Below, piece after piece: positions 18,045-28,120 of a stretch of 58,326 nucleotides of DNA. The notes under the pieces are model-generated. The model was not told the DNA's origin. It did not search any database and saw only the letters and a program-made list of their open reading frames with translations. The DNA comes from Candidatus Riflebacteria bacterium HGW-Riflebacteria-2 (GTDB taxonomy: Bacteria > Muiribacteriota > Ozemobacteria > Ozemobacterales > Ozemobacteraceae). The stretch is from assembly GCA_002839435.1 (NCBI GenBank), contig PGYA01000047.1, positions 1 through 58,326 on the forward strand, written 5' to 3'. Positions within the stretch are counted from its first letter, which is position 1. Every line of letters begins with the position of its first letter. The translations under genes were made by a program, and so were the position numbers.

Positions 18045-19136
18045 ATGGAATCACAAAAACTAACATATACCCGAACCAGCACCAATGAGATTGTTATTGG
18101 AAACGACATTTTCAAGGAAGTAGCCGGCCGCGTCCATCGTATGCGAGCCGCGAAACACTGCGCGATTCTCACAAATGAGACAGTGGCAAAATGGTATCTT
18201 CAGCCTCTCCTGGCCGAGCTTCGCAGCAAAGGCATAAAGGCCTGCGAGATCATTTTACCTGACGGTGAAAAGTATAAAAACCTCGAATCGATTTCTGCTG
18301 TTCTGGCAAAGCTATGCGCCGACAATCTCGACCGCAACTGCCCTCTAATTGCTCTGGGCGGCGGCGTTATCTGTGACCTCGGAGGTTTTGCGGCATCAAT
18401 TTTCAAGCGCGGAATACCTCTTGTGCTTATGCCAACTTCGCTGCTTGCTATGGTTGACGCCAGCATTGGTGGCAAAAACGGTATAAACCTGAGCGAAGGC
18501 AAAAACCTGGCTGGAACCTTTTATCAACCAGTTCTTACTGCCATCGATGTTTCAGTTTTGCGAACATTGCCACTGAGCCAAATGGCGTATGGAATAGTGG
18601 AGGCGGTCAAGCACGGAGCCATCGCAGATACTGCCTATTTCAGATTTATTCTCAAGAACATTGACGCGATAAAGGCAAAGCAGATCACACTGCTGCAGCG
18701 GTTGATACGAAGATCTATTCATATAAAGAAATCATTTGTCGCCGAGGATGAGCTTGATCATGGGATTCGCGCACATCTCAACCTTGGCCACACATTCGGC
18801 CACGCGCTTGAAGCGGCCGGTAACTACAGAAGGCTTCACCATGGTGAGGCAGTGGGTATCGGCATGCTGATGGCATTAAAAGCGGCAAGCTCCCTTGGAA
18901 AGCTTACAGAGGACTACAGCGAAAACCTTACCCGCCTTCTTACAGAATTCTCTCTGCCAACAAAAATTCCAGTTGAATTTGACAGAAAGGAACTGTTAAA
19001 AACGCTTGCACAGGATAAAAAGAAAGTGGACGACGGCTATCGCTTTATTCTTCCCGAGGCTCCGGGAAAGACATTCGTGCATAAAGTAAGTTCCGACAAA
19101 ATCGAAGATTTTTTTCTTAATGCCTGCAACATTTGA
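18045..19136 (+). CDS. aroB: 3-dehydroquinate synthase
   Basis: The 363-residue NAD- and metal-dependent enzyme cyclises DAHP in the shikimate pathway. Visible signatures are the GGGVICDLGGF nucleotide loop, PTSLLAMVDASIGGKNGIN, and the metal-binding block LNLGHTFGHALE followed by HHGEAVGIGM. The length is normal. It begins three bases after tatD and ends 20 bases before nrdJ. Confidence 0.95.
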   Translation: MESQKLTYTRTSTNEIVIGNDIFKEVAGRVHRMRAAKHCAILTNETVAKWYLQPLLAELRSKGIKACEIILPDGEKYKNLESISAVLAKLCADNLDRNCPLIALGGGVICDLGGFAASIFKRGIPLVLMPTSLLAMVDASIGGKNGINLSEGKNLAGTFYQPVLTAIDVSVLRTLPLSQMAYGIVEAVKHGAIADTAYFRFILKNIDAIKAKQITLLQRLIRRSIHIKKSFVAEDELDHGIRAHLNLGHTFGHALEAAGNYRRLHHGEAVGIGMLMALKAASSLGKLTEDYSENLTRLLTEFSLPTKIPVEFDRKELLKTLAQDKKKVDDGYRFILPEAPGKTFVHKVSSDKIEDFFLNACNI

Positions 19137-19156
19137 GATTAGATAAGGATGGCAAA

Positions 19157-21448
19157 ATGAACCCGACCACAACAATTTCACACCGTTTTTCGCCCAATGC
19201 CCAGAAAGTGCTGGCCAGGCGCTACCTGACTCGCGGCCCTGATGGCAAGCCAACTGAAACCATAGAAGAATTGTTCCGGCGCGTTGCCAGAGCAATAGCC
19301 GCAGCCGAGAACAATTACCCCAACAGTCGCTACCAGGCCGGCGAACTGGAAGATTTATTTTTCAAAATCATGACCGATCTCGATTATCTACCAAACAGTC
19401 CGACACTTATGAATGCCGGCAAGGAACTCGGGCAACTTTCTGCCTGCTTTGTTCTGCCAGTCGATGACTCGATGGAAGGCATTTTTGATGCAGTAAAAAA
19501 CGCCGCGCTCATTCACAAGTCTGGCGGTGGCACCGGTTTTAGCTTTTCGCGGCTGCGACCAGCCAATGATATTGTGAGTTCGACAAGTGGCGTAAGTTCT
19601 GGCCCGATTTCTTTTATGAAAGTTTTCAACACCGCCACCGAAACGATCAAGCAAGGTGGCACCCGGCGCGGTGCCAACATGGGTATACTTAGAGTCGATC
19701 ACCCTGATATTCTCGACTTCATCACCTGCAAAGAAAAGAATGACGAGCTTACCAATTTCAATATCAGCATTGCGATTACCGACAAATTTATGGAAGCGCT
19801 CGAGCGCGACAACGAATACGATCTGATAAACCCACGGTCTGGCGAGGCAGTTCGTTCTCTTAAGGCCAGCAAGGTTTTTAACATGATTGTAGAGCGTGCA
19901 TGGCGTAACGGTGAACCGGGCATAGTATTTATCGACCGGATCAACAGATATCAGCCGACACCGCAGGTCGGGTTGATAGAATCAACCAATCCTTGCGGTG
20001 AACAGCCGCTTTTGCCATATGAATCGTGCAATCTCGGATCAATCAATTTAGCCCGTTTTGTCAAAGAAGAAGACGGCAAAGCAGAGGTAGACTTTGACCG
20101 ATTGCGTGAAGTTATCGCCCTGTCGGTTCGTTTTCTCGACAATGTAATTGACCAGAACCGTTACCCGATTCCAGAGATAGACAAGATGACCAGATCCAAT
20201 CGCAAAATCGGACTAGGTGTGATGGGTTGGTCTGACATGTTGATAAAACTGGGGCAGGCTTATGATTCAGAGAAAGCACTCGAAACCGCCGATACCGTGA
20301 TGGGTTTCATCAAACGTGAAGCCTGGTCGGCTTCGCAGGAACTGGCAAGAGAACGCGGACCTTTTCCCAACTTCGAAAAGTCTATTTTTGCTGAGAAAAA
20401 AATGCAGCCGCTGCGCAATGCAACTGTCACCACTATTGCACCGACCGGCACCATCAGCATGATTTGCGGTTGTTCAAGTGGTGTAGAGCCATTATTCGCC
20501 ATAGCTTTTGAAAAGCATGTAATGGACAACGAAAAGCTGGTTGAAGTGCACCAGGACTTTGTTAAAATTGCGCGTGAACGCAATTTCTATTCAGAACCGC
20601 TTATGGAAAAAATCGCCAAACAGGGCAGCCTTAAAGGTATCAGTGAGGTACCCGACGAGGTTGCCAGGGTATTTGTCACCAGCCACATGATTTCACCCGA
20701 ATGGCATATTCGAATGCAGGCCGCTTTCCAGAAACACACTGACAATGCCGTCAGCAAGACAGTTAATTTTCCGTTCGAGGCAACGATCAGAGACGTTGAA
20801 ACGGTATTCAGACTTGCCCATACTCTTGGCTGTAAAGGCGTAACGGTTTATCGCGATGGATCCAGAGACGAGCAGGTTCTCAACGTCGGCGGCGGCAAAA
20901 AGGGTACACGGCAATCAGAAAACACCAGGGTCACACCGCGTGCACGACCCGAGCGCACGGTCGGCGTCACAGAACGGGTGAAAATCGGATGTGGCAACCT
21001 TTATGTCACCGTCAACTCTGACGAAAAAGGCATCTGCGAAGTATTCACCAGTCTTGGCCGTAATGGCGGTTGCCCCTCGCAATCCGAAGCCGCGGCCCGA
21101 CTCGTTTCAATGGCATTGCGTGCCGGCGTAGATGTACAGGAAATCATCGATCAGCTTAAGGGCATCAGGTGCATGTCTACCATCAAGCGCGGCGCCATGT
21201 CGGGCGGAATCAAGGTGCTTTCCTGCCCAGACGCCATCGGCAAGGTTATCGAACAGTATCACCTGAGCTCGCGTGATTCCTTCACCCAAAACAAGGGATC
21301 GGCAAAAGAAAACACGCCTGCTGACAAGAAAGACCTGTTGCTTGATAACGCTGAACCCGGTTACTCCTGCCCGGAATGCAATGAACCACTCGAGCATGAA
21401 GGTGGCTGCGTAATCTGCAAATCCTGCGGCTATTCAAAGTGCGGTTAA
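19157..21448 (+). CDS. nrdJ: Adenosylcobalamin-dependent (class II) ribonucleotide reductase
   Basis: The ATG at 19157, with AAGGATGG just before it, gives 763 residues; an upstream TTG in the same frame overlaps aroB and is less likely. The enzyme reduces ribonucleotides without oxygen. Substrate- and radical-site landmarks are SPTLMNAG, LSACFVLPV, KSGGGTGFSFSRLRP and NPCGEQPLLPYESCNLGSI, which contains the catalytic Cys and Glu. A TSCPD domain (about 620-690) and a C-terminal Cys-rich ribbon (CPEC, CKSCGYSKCG) follow, a common NrdJ layout in which tail cysteines can relay reducing power. No cobalamin riboswitch fits in the 20-base gap upstream. Confidence 0.94.
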   Translation: MNPTTTISHRFSPNAQKVLARRYLTRGPDGKPTETIEELFRRVARAIAAAENNYPNSRYQAGELEDLFFKIMTDLDYLPNSPTLMNAGKELGQLSACFVLPVDDSMEGIFDAVKNAALIHKSGGGTGFSFSRLRPANDIVSSTSGVSSGPISFMKVFNTATETIKQGGTRRGANMGILRVDHPDILDFITCKEKNDELTNFNISIAITDKFMEALERDNEYDLINPRSGEAVRSLKASKVFNMIVERAWRNGEPGIVFIDRINRYQPTPQVGLIESTNPCGEQPLLPYESCNLGSINLARFVKEEDGKAEVDFDRLREVIALSVRFLDNVIDQNRYPIPEIDKMTRSNRKIGLGVMGWSDMLIKLGQAYDSEKALETADTVMGFIKREAWSASQELARERGPFPNFEKSIFAEKKMQPLRNATVTTIAPTGTISMICGCSSGVEPLFAIAFEKHVMDNEKLVEVHQDFVKIARERNFYSEPLMEKIAKQGSLKGISEVPDEVARVFVTSHMISPEWHIRMQAAFQKHTDNAVSKTVNFPFEATIRDVETVFRLAHTLGCKGVTVYRDGSRDEQVLNVGGGKKGTRQSENTRVTPRARPERTVGVTERVKIGCGNLYVTVNSDEKGICEVFTSLGRNGGCPSQSEAAARLVSMALRAGVDVQEIIDQLKGIRCMSTIKRGAMSGGIKVLSCPDAIGKVIEQYHLSSRDSFTQNKGSAKENTPADKKDLLLDNAEPGYSCPECNEPLEHEGGCVICKSCGYSKCG

Positions 21449-21528
21449 TCATTAACCTTAGTTTCTTATATTTCTATTTAAACCGGCACATTCAGGGTAC
21501 CTTACTAATTAAAAAAAGTTTTGAGGCA

Positions 21529-21557
21529 TTGACACTTCCCATATATCTCAGTAGAAT
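21529..21557 (+). promoter_or_regulatory. Sigma-70-type promoter of the metallo-hydrolase gene
   Basis: A perfect TTGACA (21529-21534) and TAGAAT (21552-21557) are 17 bases apart, about 55 bases upstream of the start. A small GGTTAA/TTAACC hairpin spans the nrdJ stop codon but lacks a strong T-run. Confidence 0.75.
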
Positions 21558-21614
21558 CATAATACGTGATCCAGATTTTCTCTAAAATCTGAATCCAGCG
21601 CGCATAAGGAGTAT

Positions 21615-24158
21615 ATGAGTATGATACGTAGAATCGCGCAGGCAGTCTTGTTGACGTTGCTTTTATCCTGTTTTGCAACGGCAGCTTATGCTAACGAAGC
21701 GCCCCTCCTCAGAGTAACCTTTCTCGATGTACATCAGGGCGATTGTATTTTGATCCGCTCTGCAGAGAAAACCATTATGATAGACGCCGGTGACGACAAC
21801 CGTAATGCCGCCCAGCGCTATATCATTCCCTACCTCAAAAAAGAGGGCATTAAGCATATTGACCATGCTTATATCACACATCCGCATCGTGACCATTTTG
21901 GCGGATTTATCGACCTGGTAAAGGAATTTTCGTTTGGAGAATTTGTCTATTCAAACGACACAGAGGTATCCTCTGATGAAGAACGCGACAATAGCGATCC
22001 CGAACGCGGCCCACAGGATGGACTGATCTACGCACAGTTACGCGATCTCATTGTAAAGAACAATATTCCTTACCGTCGTGCTGCTATGGGCGAAATGCTC
22101 AACTGGGGCAAAGGTATCAAAGCCGAAGTTCTTTACTGCGACGCTAGAAGAGATGATTCAGATTACCGAGCGTCTGAGACAGACAAGGTAAATCCAAACG
22201 ACATGTCGATAATCATTAAGGTTACAGCTGGTAACATCAGCTACCTGTTAACCGGTGACGCAGAAAAGAAGCCAGAGTCAGACATGGTGGCTCTGCATGG
22301 CAGCAAGCTCCAGAGCACTGTTCTAAAGTCGGGCCACCACGGAAGCAAAACTTCATCTTCGCATGCATTTATGGATGCAGTCCTTCCGGAATATGGTGTT
22401 ATAAGCGCCGGAACTGGGAATTCTTTTGGGCATCCGACCCAGACCGTTCTTGATATCTATGATTATCACAAGATGAAGGTCTTCAGAACAGATAAAGATG
22501 GACATATTGAGAGCTACACAGACGGTAAAACAGTCAAATTCGTCACCGACAATAGTTTGCTCGAATTTGCCCAGAAACCTAAGGTGATTTCGCTAACTGC
22601 CAATTCAGCCACAATTCAGTGGACCACCAATAAAGCCGGAACAACAGCTGTATTCTATGGTGAAAACAGCTTGACCAGTTCAAAAGTCTATGACCACGCA
22701 ATTAAAACGCACACTGTAACGTTGACCGGGCTTAAGCCTTCATCTACCTACAAGTTCAGAGTTGAGAGCCGCGATCCCAGAGAAATCGACAAGGTCATTA
22801 CTTCTGAAGGCACTCTGACAACTCCTGCTGGGGCTTCTGACCCATTGCCAAAAATTGTCAGTATCGGCGCAAATCTTGACAAATTGTACATGAAGCACCC
22901 GTTCAAGGTTCTCGTTCCTGTTAAGAACCCGGCCAATGTAGCCGCAACCAGTATAACGCTTGAAGTATATCATTCCGCCATCTGCCCGACCAACCTGATT
23001 GACAAAGTCAAGTTCGACAAGCTTGATCCTGAAGAAACCATGCAATCTGCTTTCCCGACCCAGATTGACTGGCTCGGAGAAGTTGAACTGATAGCCGTTC
23101 TCAAAAAGGGCACGAAGATTATCGATACAGCCTCAATAATCGTTAAACTTGATGCCAAAGTCATGCTGGTTGATTGTATACATGGCAACAAAGACTATTA
23201 TACCGGTCGCTTTGCCGGCATGAAAATGGACCTGTTCCAGAATTACGGCATACAGATGCGCAGTATTTCAAAGACAATAACCTATGACATGATCCAGGAT
23301 GCTTTCGTTATAGCGATTCCGCACCCGACACTCGACTTCAAAAAAGAAGAAGTTACCGCTCTCAAGAAATTTGTTTCTGGCGGCGGTTCCCTTATCATGT
23401 TTGGAAAATCAGACTATCGCAATCTTTCCAACCCAGATATGTTCAACAGTATCCTCAAGGGTGTTGGCAGCAAGATACGCTTCAATGACGACCAGATGTG
23501 TGACCCGACCGACAACATCGGCCCGCCATACCGACCTTTTATCAAGCTTTTCCCGACTGATGCGATAACAGGTAATACCAAGAAGCTTCTGTTGCGAGAT
23601 TCCTGCACATTTATCAATTCGACCAACAAAGGCCTGGTAGCCAGCAAGAACCTCTTTCTGCTCGCAACCGGCGACGACGACGCCTACAACTCTGATGCCG
23701 ACAATCTGGGTGATGCTTACATTTACGCCAGCCACACCCCTCTGCTGCCAATACCGGTAGCTGCGGCAGAAGACCTTGGCCTTGGCAGGGTGGCCTGCTT
23801 TGGTGAAGCCCTGTATAACGACAACTTCTATACCAGTCCTGGCGATCTCGACACAGCCATGTTCAATCGCAACGTCATTCGCTGGCTCACTCTTGGCAAA
23901 GAAAAAACTATTCGCGCAGTGCTCGAGTATATCGCAGACCTCGACAACGAGAGTGATCCAGAGGTTCGTGTTGACAGGCTGGCGGAGCTCTCGCCGATCG
24001 TTATTCAGCACTTGCGTGGCAAGCTTGACGGAGATGCTTCTGCAATGCGAAACGTCGATGAGTTGTTCTCAGAATATGGTGACAGTCCGTCACTTGCAGG
24101 CCTGAAAAGACAGGTAGAACAACTGCATCGCTTTGATAATCTACACTCAGGCAACTGA
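21615..24158 (+). CDS. Secreted ComEC-like metallo-beta-lactamase-fold protein with Fn3 domain
   Basis: The 847-residue protein has a signal peptide (cleavage after AYA, near 26). Residues about 31-315 form a metallo-beta-lactamase fold with THPHRDHFGG at 88-97, LLTGDAE near 216 and KSGHHGSKTSSS near 239, the pattern of the ComEC/Rec2 hydrolase domain. A fibronectin type III domain follows (about 325-400), then a beta-rich region and a C-terminal alpha/beta domain with GGGSLIMFG, resembling glutamine-amidotransferase-like folds. No ComEC membrane channel is present, so this is a stand-alone extracytoplasmic hydrolase, perhaps a nuclease or phosphodiesterase. A second ATG at 21621 has better spacing (nine bases) from AGGAG. 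Confidence 0.78.
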   Translation: MSMIRRIAQAVLLTLLLSCFATAAYANEAPLLRVTFLDVHQGDCILIRSAEKTIMIDAGDDNRNAAQRYIIPYLKKEGIKHIDHAYITHPHRDHFGGFIDLVKEFSFGEFVYSNDTEVSSDEERDNSDPERGPQDGLIYAQLRDLIVKNNIPYRRAAMGEMLNWGKGIKAEVLYCDARRDDSDYRASETDKVNPNDMSIIIKVTAGNISYLLTGDAEKKPESDMVALHGSKLQSTVLKSGHHGSKTSSSHAFMDAVLPEYGVISAGTGNSFGHPTQTVLDIYDYHKMKVFRTDKDGHIESYTDGKTVKFVTDNSLLEFAQKPKVISLTANSATIQWTTNKAGTTAVFYGENSLTSSKVYDHAIKTHTVTLTGLKPSSTYKFRVESRDPREIDKVITSEGTLTTPAGASDPLPKIVSIGANLDKLYMKHPFKVLVPVKNPANVAATSITLEVYHSAICPTNLIDKVKFDKLDPEETMQSAFPTQIDWLGEVELIAVLKKGTKIIDTASIIVKLDAKVMLVDCIHGNKDYYTGRFAGMKMDLFQNYGIQMRSISKTITYDMIQDAFVIAIPHPTLDFKKEEVTALKKFVSGGGSLIMFGKSDYRNLSNPDMFNSILKGVGSKIRFNDDQMCDPTDNIGPPYRPFIKLFPTDAITGNTKKLLLRDSCTFINSTNKGLVASKNLFLLATGDDDAYNSDADNLGDAYIYASHTPLLPIPVAAAEDLGLGRVACFGEALYNDNFYTSPGDLDTAMFNRNVIRWLTLGKEKTIRAVLEYIADLDNESDPEVRVDRLAELSPIVIQHLRGKLDGDASAMRNVDELFSEYGDSPSLAGLKRQVEQLHRFDNLHSGN

Positions 24159-24169
24159 TTAGATCCTTC

Positions 24170-24211
24170 AAAAAAAGCAGTTCCGGCTATTAGCCGGGAC
24201 TGCTTTTTTAT
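24170..24211. terminator. Bidirectional intrinsic terminator
   Basis: A 13-base stem (AGCAGTTCCGGCT with AGCCGGGACTGCT, one mismatch) is flanked by an A-run on the left and a T-run on the right. It can therefore stop both the plus-strand hydrolase transcript and the convergent chemoreceptor transcript. Confidence 0.88.
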
Positions 24212-24285
24212 TGGGTATTAAACGAGAGGCCGGGCAGGTGAATTTCTGAGCCTGCTTCGTGCTAAGTTCCTTGCATTGTGACGCC

Positions 24286-26607
24286 TCAGGACTTTTGCGC
24301 GGACCTGGTATCTGTATCTTCTGACTCGGCATCGCCCGCTTCGGAATCTGATTCCTGGTCGGCTTTTTCCTCAGAATCTTCTTCACCCTCTGTACTATCA
24401 ACAACTTCAGCATCGCTGGTTGATTCATGTTCTGAGGCTTTTTCAGATGTCCTGGATCTTTTGCTGGTCTTGATATTATCAGTAAGTTCTCTGGTTTCAA
24501 GAACGAAGTGAGCAAGCATTCTGTTCATTTCGTCGGCCACCATGCTCAGATGCTTGGTGATCTTAGCCATATCCTGGATTGAATCACGCTGCGACTTAAG
24601 CGATTCAAGAACTCCATCAACTTCCTTGGTCGTTGTCTTGGTTGTAATAGACAGGTTTTCGATAGAAAGACTTATTGCCTCGATGTTTTTACTCTGCTCA
24701 ACCGAAGACTTGCTGATATCCTGAACCTGTACGTTAACGCTTTCAGAAGCCATACCGATTTCGTCAAGATAACCACCGGCCTGATTGATGATTTTAACAC
24801 CTTCCTGAACCTTGTCTTTGCCAAGACTCATTTCTTCAACCGCTTTATTGGTCTTGTGCTGGATTTCGCCGATAAGAGCACCGATTTCTTCAGCGGCCTT
24901 GGCACTCTGTTCAGCCAGCTTCTTTACGTTCGCGGCAACAACGACAAAGCCTTTGCCCTGTTCACCGGCACGTGCGGCCTCAATTGCTGCGTTAAGAGCA
25001 AGCAGATTGGTCTGTCTTGAAATCGCGGTGATAGTGAGAACGATCTTACCGATTTTCCTCGACTGATTCTTGAGTTCTTCAAGAACGCGCGATGAGTCAC
25101 CAACTGCCCGTTCAATTTCTTTGATTGTGGTCGAAGCCTCGCGAACGGCTTCCATGCCCTGTGTAGCTTTTAGCCGGTTCTGAACGGATTCTTCATAAGC
25201 ACGATTTGAGCGCTTGGCGATCAACTGTGAATTTGCTGAAATTTCTTCGATAGCAGCAGCTGTAGACTCAAGCGTGGTGGCAGAATCTTTGGTAGCCTTG
25301 GTAATACGCTGAGTGTTGCCAAAAATATTCTGAATCGATTCATTAGATTGCAGAGTGAGGTTTGAAATGCCATTGGCCATGTGCGAGAGTCGGTTGATAA
25401 CGTCCTGTATCTGGAGCAGCAGTCGTTGAATATATCCGATAAATTTGTTGAACCGGTCAGAAACCTCGGTTACTTCGTCTTTACCTATTATCGCAAGACG
25501 TTTGGTAAGATCGCCACGTCCGCGCGAAATTTCCTCAAGCCCTTGAGAAACTCCACGAATCTGGTTAACGACACCGGTAATAACCGCCATTGTGATACCA
25601 GTCATGACAACCAGGCCAAAAACGATCAAAAAAATCGAAAAGTTCTGAGCCTTATTGAGGGCTCCCATCATGCCCTGAGTATCTACTGCAGTGAGTATAA
25701 CCCAGCTTGAATTTGGAACCGGCGCGGCAGCCAGCAAAACATTTGATCTATCGCCAGTCAAAAATTCTTGAAATCCGCTTCTGTTGTTGACGATACGTTC
25801 GGCATGATCCTGTAGTTCAGTGTCGCTGGAGTTCAGAAAAATACGTTTCTGGGGGTCCAGTACGCTGTCCTGGTCAAAATGCGAAAGATAAAAGCCGTTC
25901 TGTGAATACTCGCTCGATAACAATGACGTTTTTCCACCGACAGTAGTTAAAGAACTCGGTATATTCTGGAAAAGGGTTTCGAGACTGATACCAACAGCAA
26001 CCATGCCAATTTTTTTGCGATGCGAAAGCACGGGCTTGAAAATATAGCAGATACGCTCTCGAACCTCGTCGGCACCCTCCTGAAAAAAAACCGGGCTGCG
26101 ATAAACTCCTTCAGTATAAAGAGTGTCAAACATTTTTCTTGTAATATAGCGTTTATAAGGAACGTCTGCCAGAGGAAGTTCGCCCCCATTAATGCCTGTG
26201 CGAAAAACTGTATCGCCTTCTTCGTTGAGAATTGCGACCTCGATAAGATCGTTTTGCAGATAATCATCACTTCTGATAAGTAAACTGTCTACAGGTGTCT
26301 TCAATACCTGTTTCCATTGCTCGATGAGCTCCACTTCTTCTGATGCCTGCTCAAGCCATGAGAGGAACTGGATTGTCGAATTCATTCGCGCAACATTTTC
26401 GGCAACCCGCTCAAAAGCCATCATTGAAACACCAATTTTATCAGCTTCAGAATTAACGATTGTCTGAATCTGAACTGGGATCTGCGTCTTAACAGCATTT
26501 CGAATCTGCTCGGAGGTAAAGAAAATCAGACCGAGAAGAATCAATGAAACCAGAACCATAGTAAAAAACAGCCTGGTCTTAATCTTGAGGTTCTTAAAAA
26601 ATTCCAC
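24286..26607 (-). CDS. Methyl-accepting chemotaxis protein with periplasmic Cache-type sensor
   Basis: The 773-residue receptor has membrane segments at about 12-32 and 325-348 that enclose a periplasmic sensor of about 290 residues resembling a double Cache domain. A HAMP linker and a long helical signalling domain follow. The conserved hairpin tip that binds CheA/CheW is ISRQTNLLALNAAIEAARAG. The C-terminal ~65 residues are strongly acidic and probably disordered; no clear CheR-binding pentapeptide is seen. The GTG start lies 12 bases after the amidase stop with AGGAAA upstream, so it is probably cotranscribed with the amidase. The ligand is unknown. Confidence 0.9.
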   Translation of the reverse strand: MEFFKNLKIKTRLFFTMVLVSLILLGLIFFTSEQIRNAVKTQIPVQIQTIVNSEADKIGVSMMAFERVAENVARMNSTIQFLSWLEQASEEVELIEQWKQVLKTPVDSLLIRSDDYLQNDLIEVAILNEEGDTVFRTGINGGELPLADVPYKRYITRKMFDTLYTEGVYRSPVFFQEGADEVRERICYIFKPVLSHRKKIGMVAVGISLETLFQNIPSSLTTVGGKTSLLSSEYSQNGFYLSHFDQDSVLDPQKRIFLNSSDTELQDHAERIVNNRSGFQEFLTGDRSNVLLAAAPVPNSSWVILTAVDTQGMMGALNKAQNFSIFLIVFGLVVMTGITMAVITGVVNQIRGVSQGLEEISRGRGDLTKRLAIIGKDEVTEVSDRFNKFIGYIQRLLLQIQDVINRLSHMANGISNLTLQSNESIQNIFGNTQRITKATKDSATTLESTAAAIEEISANSQLIAKRSNRAYEESVQNRLKATQGMEAVREASTTIKEIERAVGDSSRVLEELKNQSRKIGKIVLTITAISRQTNLLALNAAIEAARAGEQGKGFVVVAANVKKLAEQSAKAAEEIGALIGEIQHKTNKAVEEMSLGKDKVQEGVKIINQAGGYLDEIGMASESVNVQVQDISKSSVEQSKNIEAISLSIENLSITTKTTTKEVDGVLESLKSQRDSIQDMAKITKHLSMVADEMNRMLAHFVLETRELTDNIKTSKRSRTSEKASEHESTSDAEVVDSTEGEEDSEEKADQESDSEAGDAESEDTDTRSAQKS

Positions 26608-26619
26608 CCGTTGTTTCCT

Positions 26620-28038
26620 TTATTTTGCCGGTATTAAAATTGTATCGCCAACTTTGATAACGTGTTTGCTGCTGATGTTATTGAGATTCAGTATTCTGGC
26701 AAGGGGAACCTTGTGCTGAACAGCTATCTTTGAAAGAGTATCGCCAGCCTTTACGCGATATCGACCAGCCTTTTTCTTGCTCTCAGCTTTTTTTGCCTGT
26801 GCGGCTTTGCGCCTTGCTGCGAGCGCTTTTTTGTTAGCCTCTGCTGTTCGTATGTAATCGAGATATGAGGTGTCCAGGCCTTCTTGTATGGGGTTGAGAA
26901 GAAAATCCCGCACTCCAAGATAGACGCCTTGAGCCATGCGTGTTCGCGCGTTGTAATTTTTGAGAACAGCGACATCCTGTAGATTCGAAGTATAACCAAA
27001 TTCAACCAGAATCGAAGGCATGGCCATAGAATGCAATACTTTGAAACCGGCTCTTTTAACGCCACGCGATGGCAGTTCTACTACTGAAGCGGCCAGTTGC
27101 ACTTCAGCACGCTCCGCCAGTTGCCGGCTCTTGTTCATTATCGCGGCCTGACGCTCGACGATCTCTCGTTTCACCACGCTGGTATTATCAACAACACCGC
27201 CAAAGTCAACCTGGTTTTCCATTTCGGCGACCAGACGTTCTGCCTCGCCAACCGCGCCACGCGGCGACTCATAATATACTTCGATGCCACGTATGGCCTT
27301 GCGTGAATTATAGTTAACGTGCAGACTGACAAAGGCGTCAGCACCTAGATGTTCAGCAATTTCGCGACGGCGCTGCAGGGGAATGATGTAATCGCCGTCG
27401 CGCGTCAATACAGCCTTAAAGCGTGGGTCTCTGTCAAAATAAGCCTTGATAAGCTTGCCCATGGTCATCACATAATTCTTTTCGATGATGCCGTTATTGC
27501 GAGTGCCCGGATCTTCGCCACCATGGCCGGGATCAAGCACAACAATCTTGACATTCTCTGCCTTGAGACGATTGACTTCGCTTAACTCGGCATTGCGCCT
27601 CTTAATCAGCTGAGCTTGCGGCTCTCGCAGAAATATTACAATACGATCGCCCTTGCTGGCAGTGACTGGCAAAACAAAGGTTTTGGCCTCTACCCCGTCA
27701 GGAACCCTGAAGAAAACTCGAACCCGATGCTCTGCTGACTGCTGAACCGTGAGCACTTCCAGAAATGGATTCTGTAGAGGATAGCGCTGGCGGCCGGGCC
27801 TGAAGGCACAGTTTTCGATGTCGAAATACAAAGTGCCGTCTCTGAGCTCTGAAACAGGAGAAACCCTCGGAGGAGAGCTGATGTCCATGACAACCTGCGC
27901 TTCTTCCGGGCTCTGCCAGAACCGGATGTCAGTAATCCTGGCGTCTTCGCCAGACCAGACGGCCACATACTGAAAGACAAAAATCGTTATCAACAGCGCT
28001 AACTTAAGGGCATTTTTATTTGTCACAAATTTTTCCAT
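26620..28038 (-). CDS. N-acetylmuramoyl-L-alanine amidase (AMIN, Amidase_3, LysM)
   Basis: The 472-residue exported enzyme cuts the lactyl-peptide bond of peptidoglycan. After a signal sequence (about 1-29) there is an AMIN domain (about 33-135) for envelope targeting, then the zinc-dependent Amidase_3 domain (about 163-385) with VVLDPGHGGEDPG, FVSLHVNYN and LVEFGYTSN. A Lys/Ala-rich linker leads to a C-terminal LysM domain (YRVKAGDTLSKIA, about 428-471). The AmiC-like layout suggests a role in cell separation. A TATAAT abuts the ATG; a more plausible promoter lies further upstream. Confidence 0.92.
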   Translation of the reverse strand: MEKFVTNKNALKLALLITIFVFQYVAVWSGEDARITDIRFWQSPEEAQVVMDISSPPRVSPVSELRDGTLYFDIENCAFRPGRQRYPLQNPFLEVLTVQQSAEHRVRVFFRVPDGVEAKTFVLPVTASKGDRIVIFLREPQAQLIKRRNAELSEVNRLKAENVKIVVLDPGHGGEDPGTRNNGIIEKNYVMTMGKLIKAYFDRDPRFKAVLTRDGDYIIPLQRRREIAEHLGADAFVSLHVNYNSRKAIRGIEVYYESPRGAVGEAERLVAEMENQVDFGGVVDNTSVVKREIVERQAAIMNKSRQLAERAEVQLAASVVELPSRGVKRAGFKVLHSMAMPSILVEFGYTSNLQDVAVLKNYNARTRMAQGVYLGVRDFLLNPIQEGLDTSYLDYIRTAEANKKALAARRKAAQAKKAESKKKAGRYRVKAGDTLSKIAVQHKVPLARILNLNNISSKHVIKVGDTILIPAK

Positions 28039-28070
28039 ATTATAGGTATCGGCAGAAAATTTACGCAGTG

Positions 28071-28099
28071 ATTATATCAGGTTTAAATCAGAGTTTAAA
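28071..28099 (-). promoter_or_regulatory. Possible promoter of the amidase-chemoreceptor operon
   Basis: On the minus strand TTTAAA (28099-28094) and a consensus TATAAT (28076-28071) are 17 bases apart, 33 bases upstream of the amidase ATG. The -35 box is poor. Confidence 0.45.
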
Positions 28100-28120
28100 G
28101 CGCAAAGCTATTTTCTTGCA

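Noticed and set aside
19133..19156. Upstream TTG start for nrdJ
   Set aside because: It overlaps aroB, while the ATG at 19157 has a better ribosome site and no family sequence is lost.
21444..21458. GGTTAA/TTAACC hairpin as terminator of nrdJ
   Set aside because: The stem has only six mostly AT pairs and the following T-run is poor, so support is too weak.
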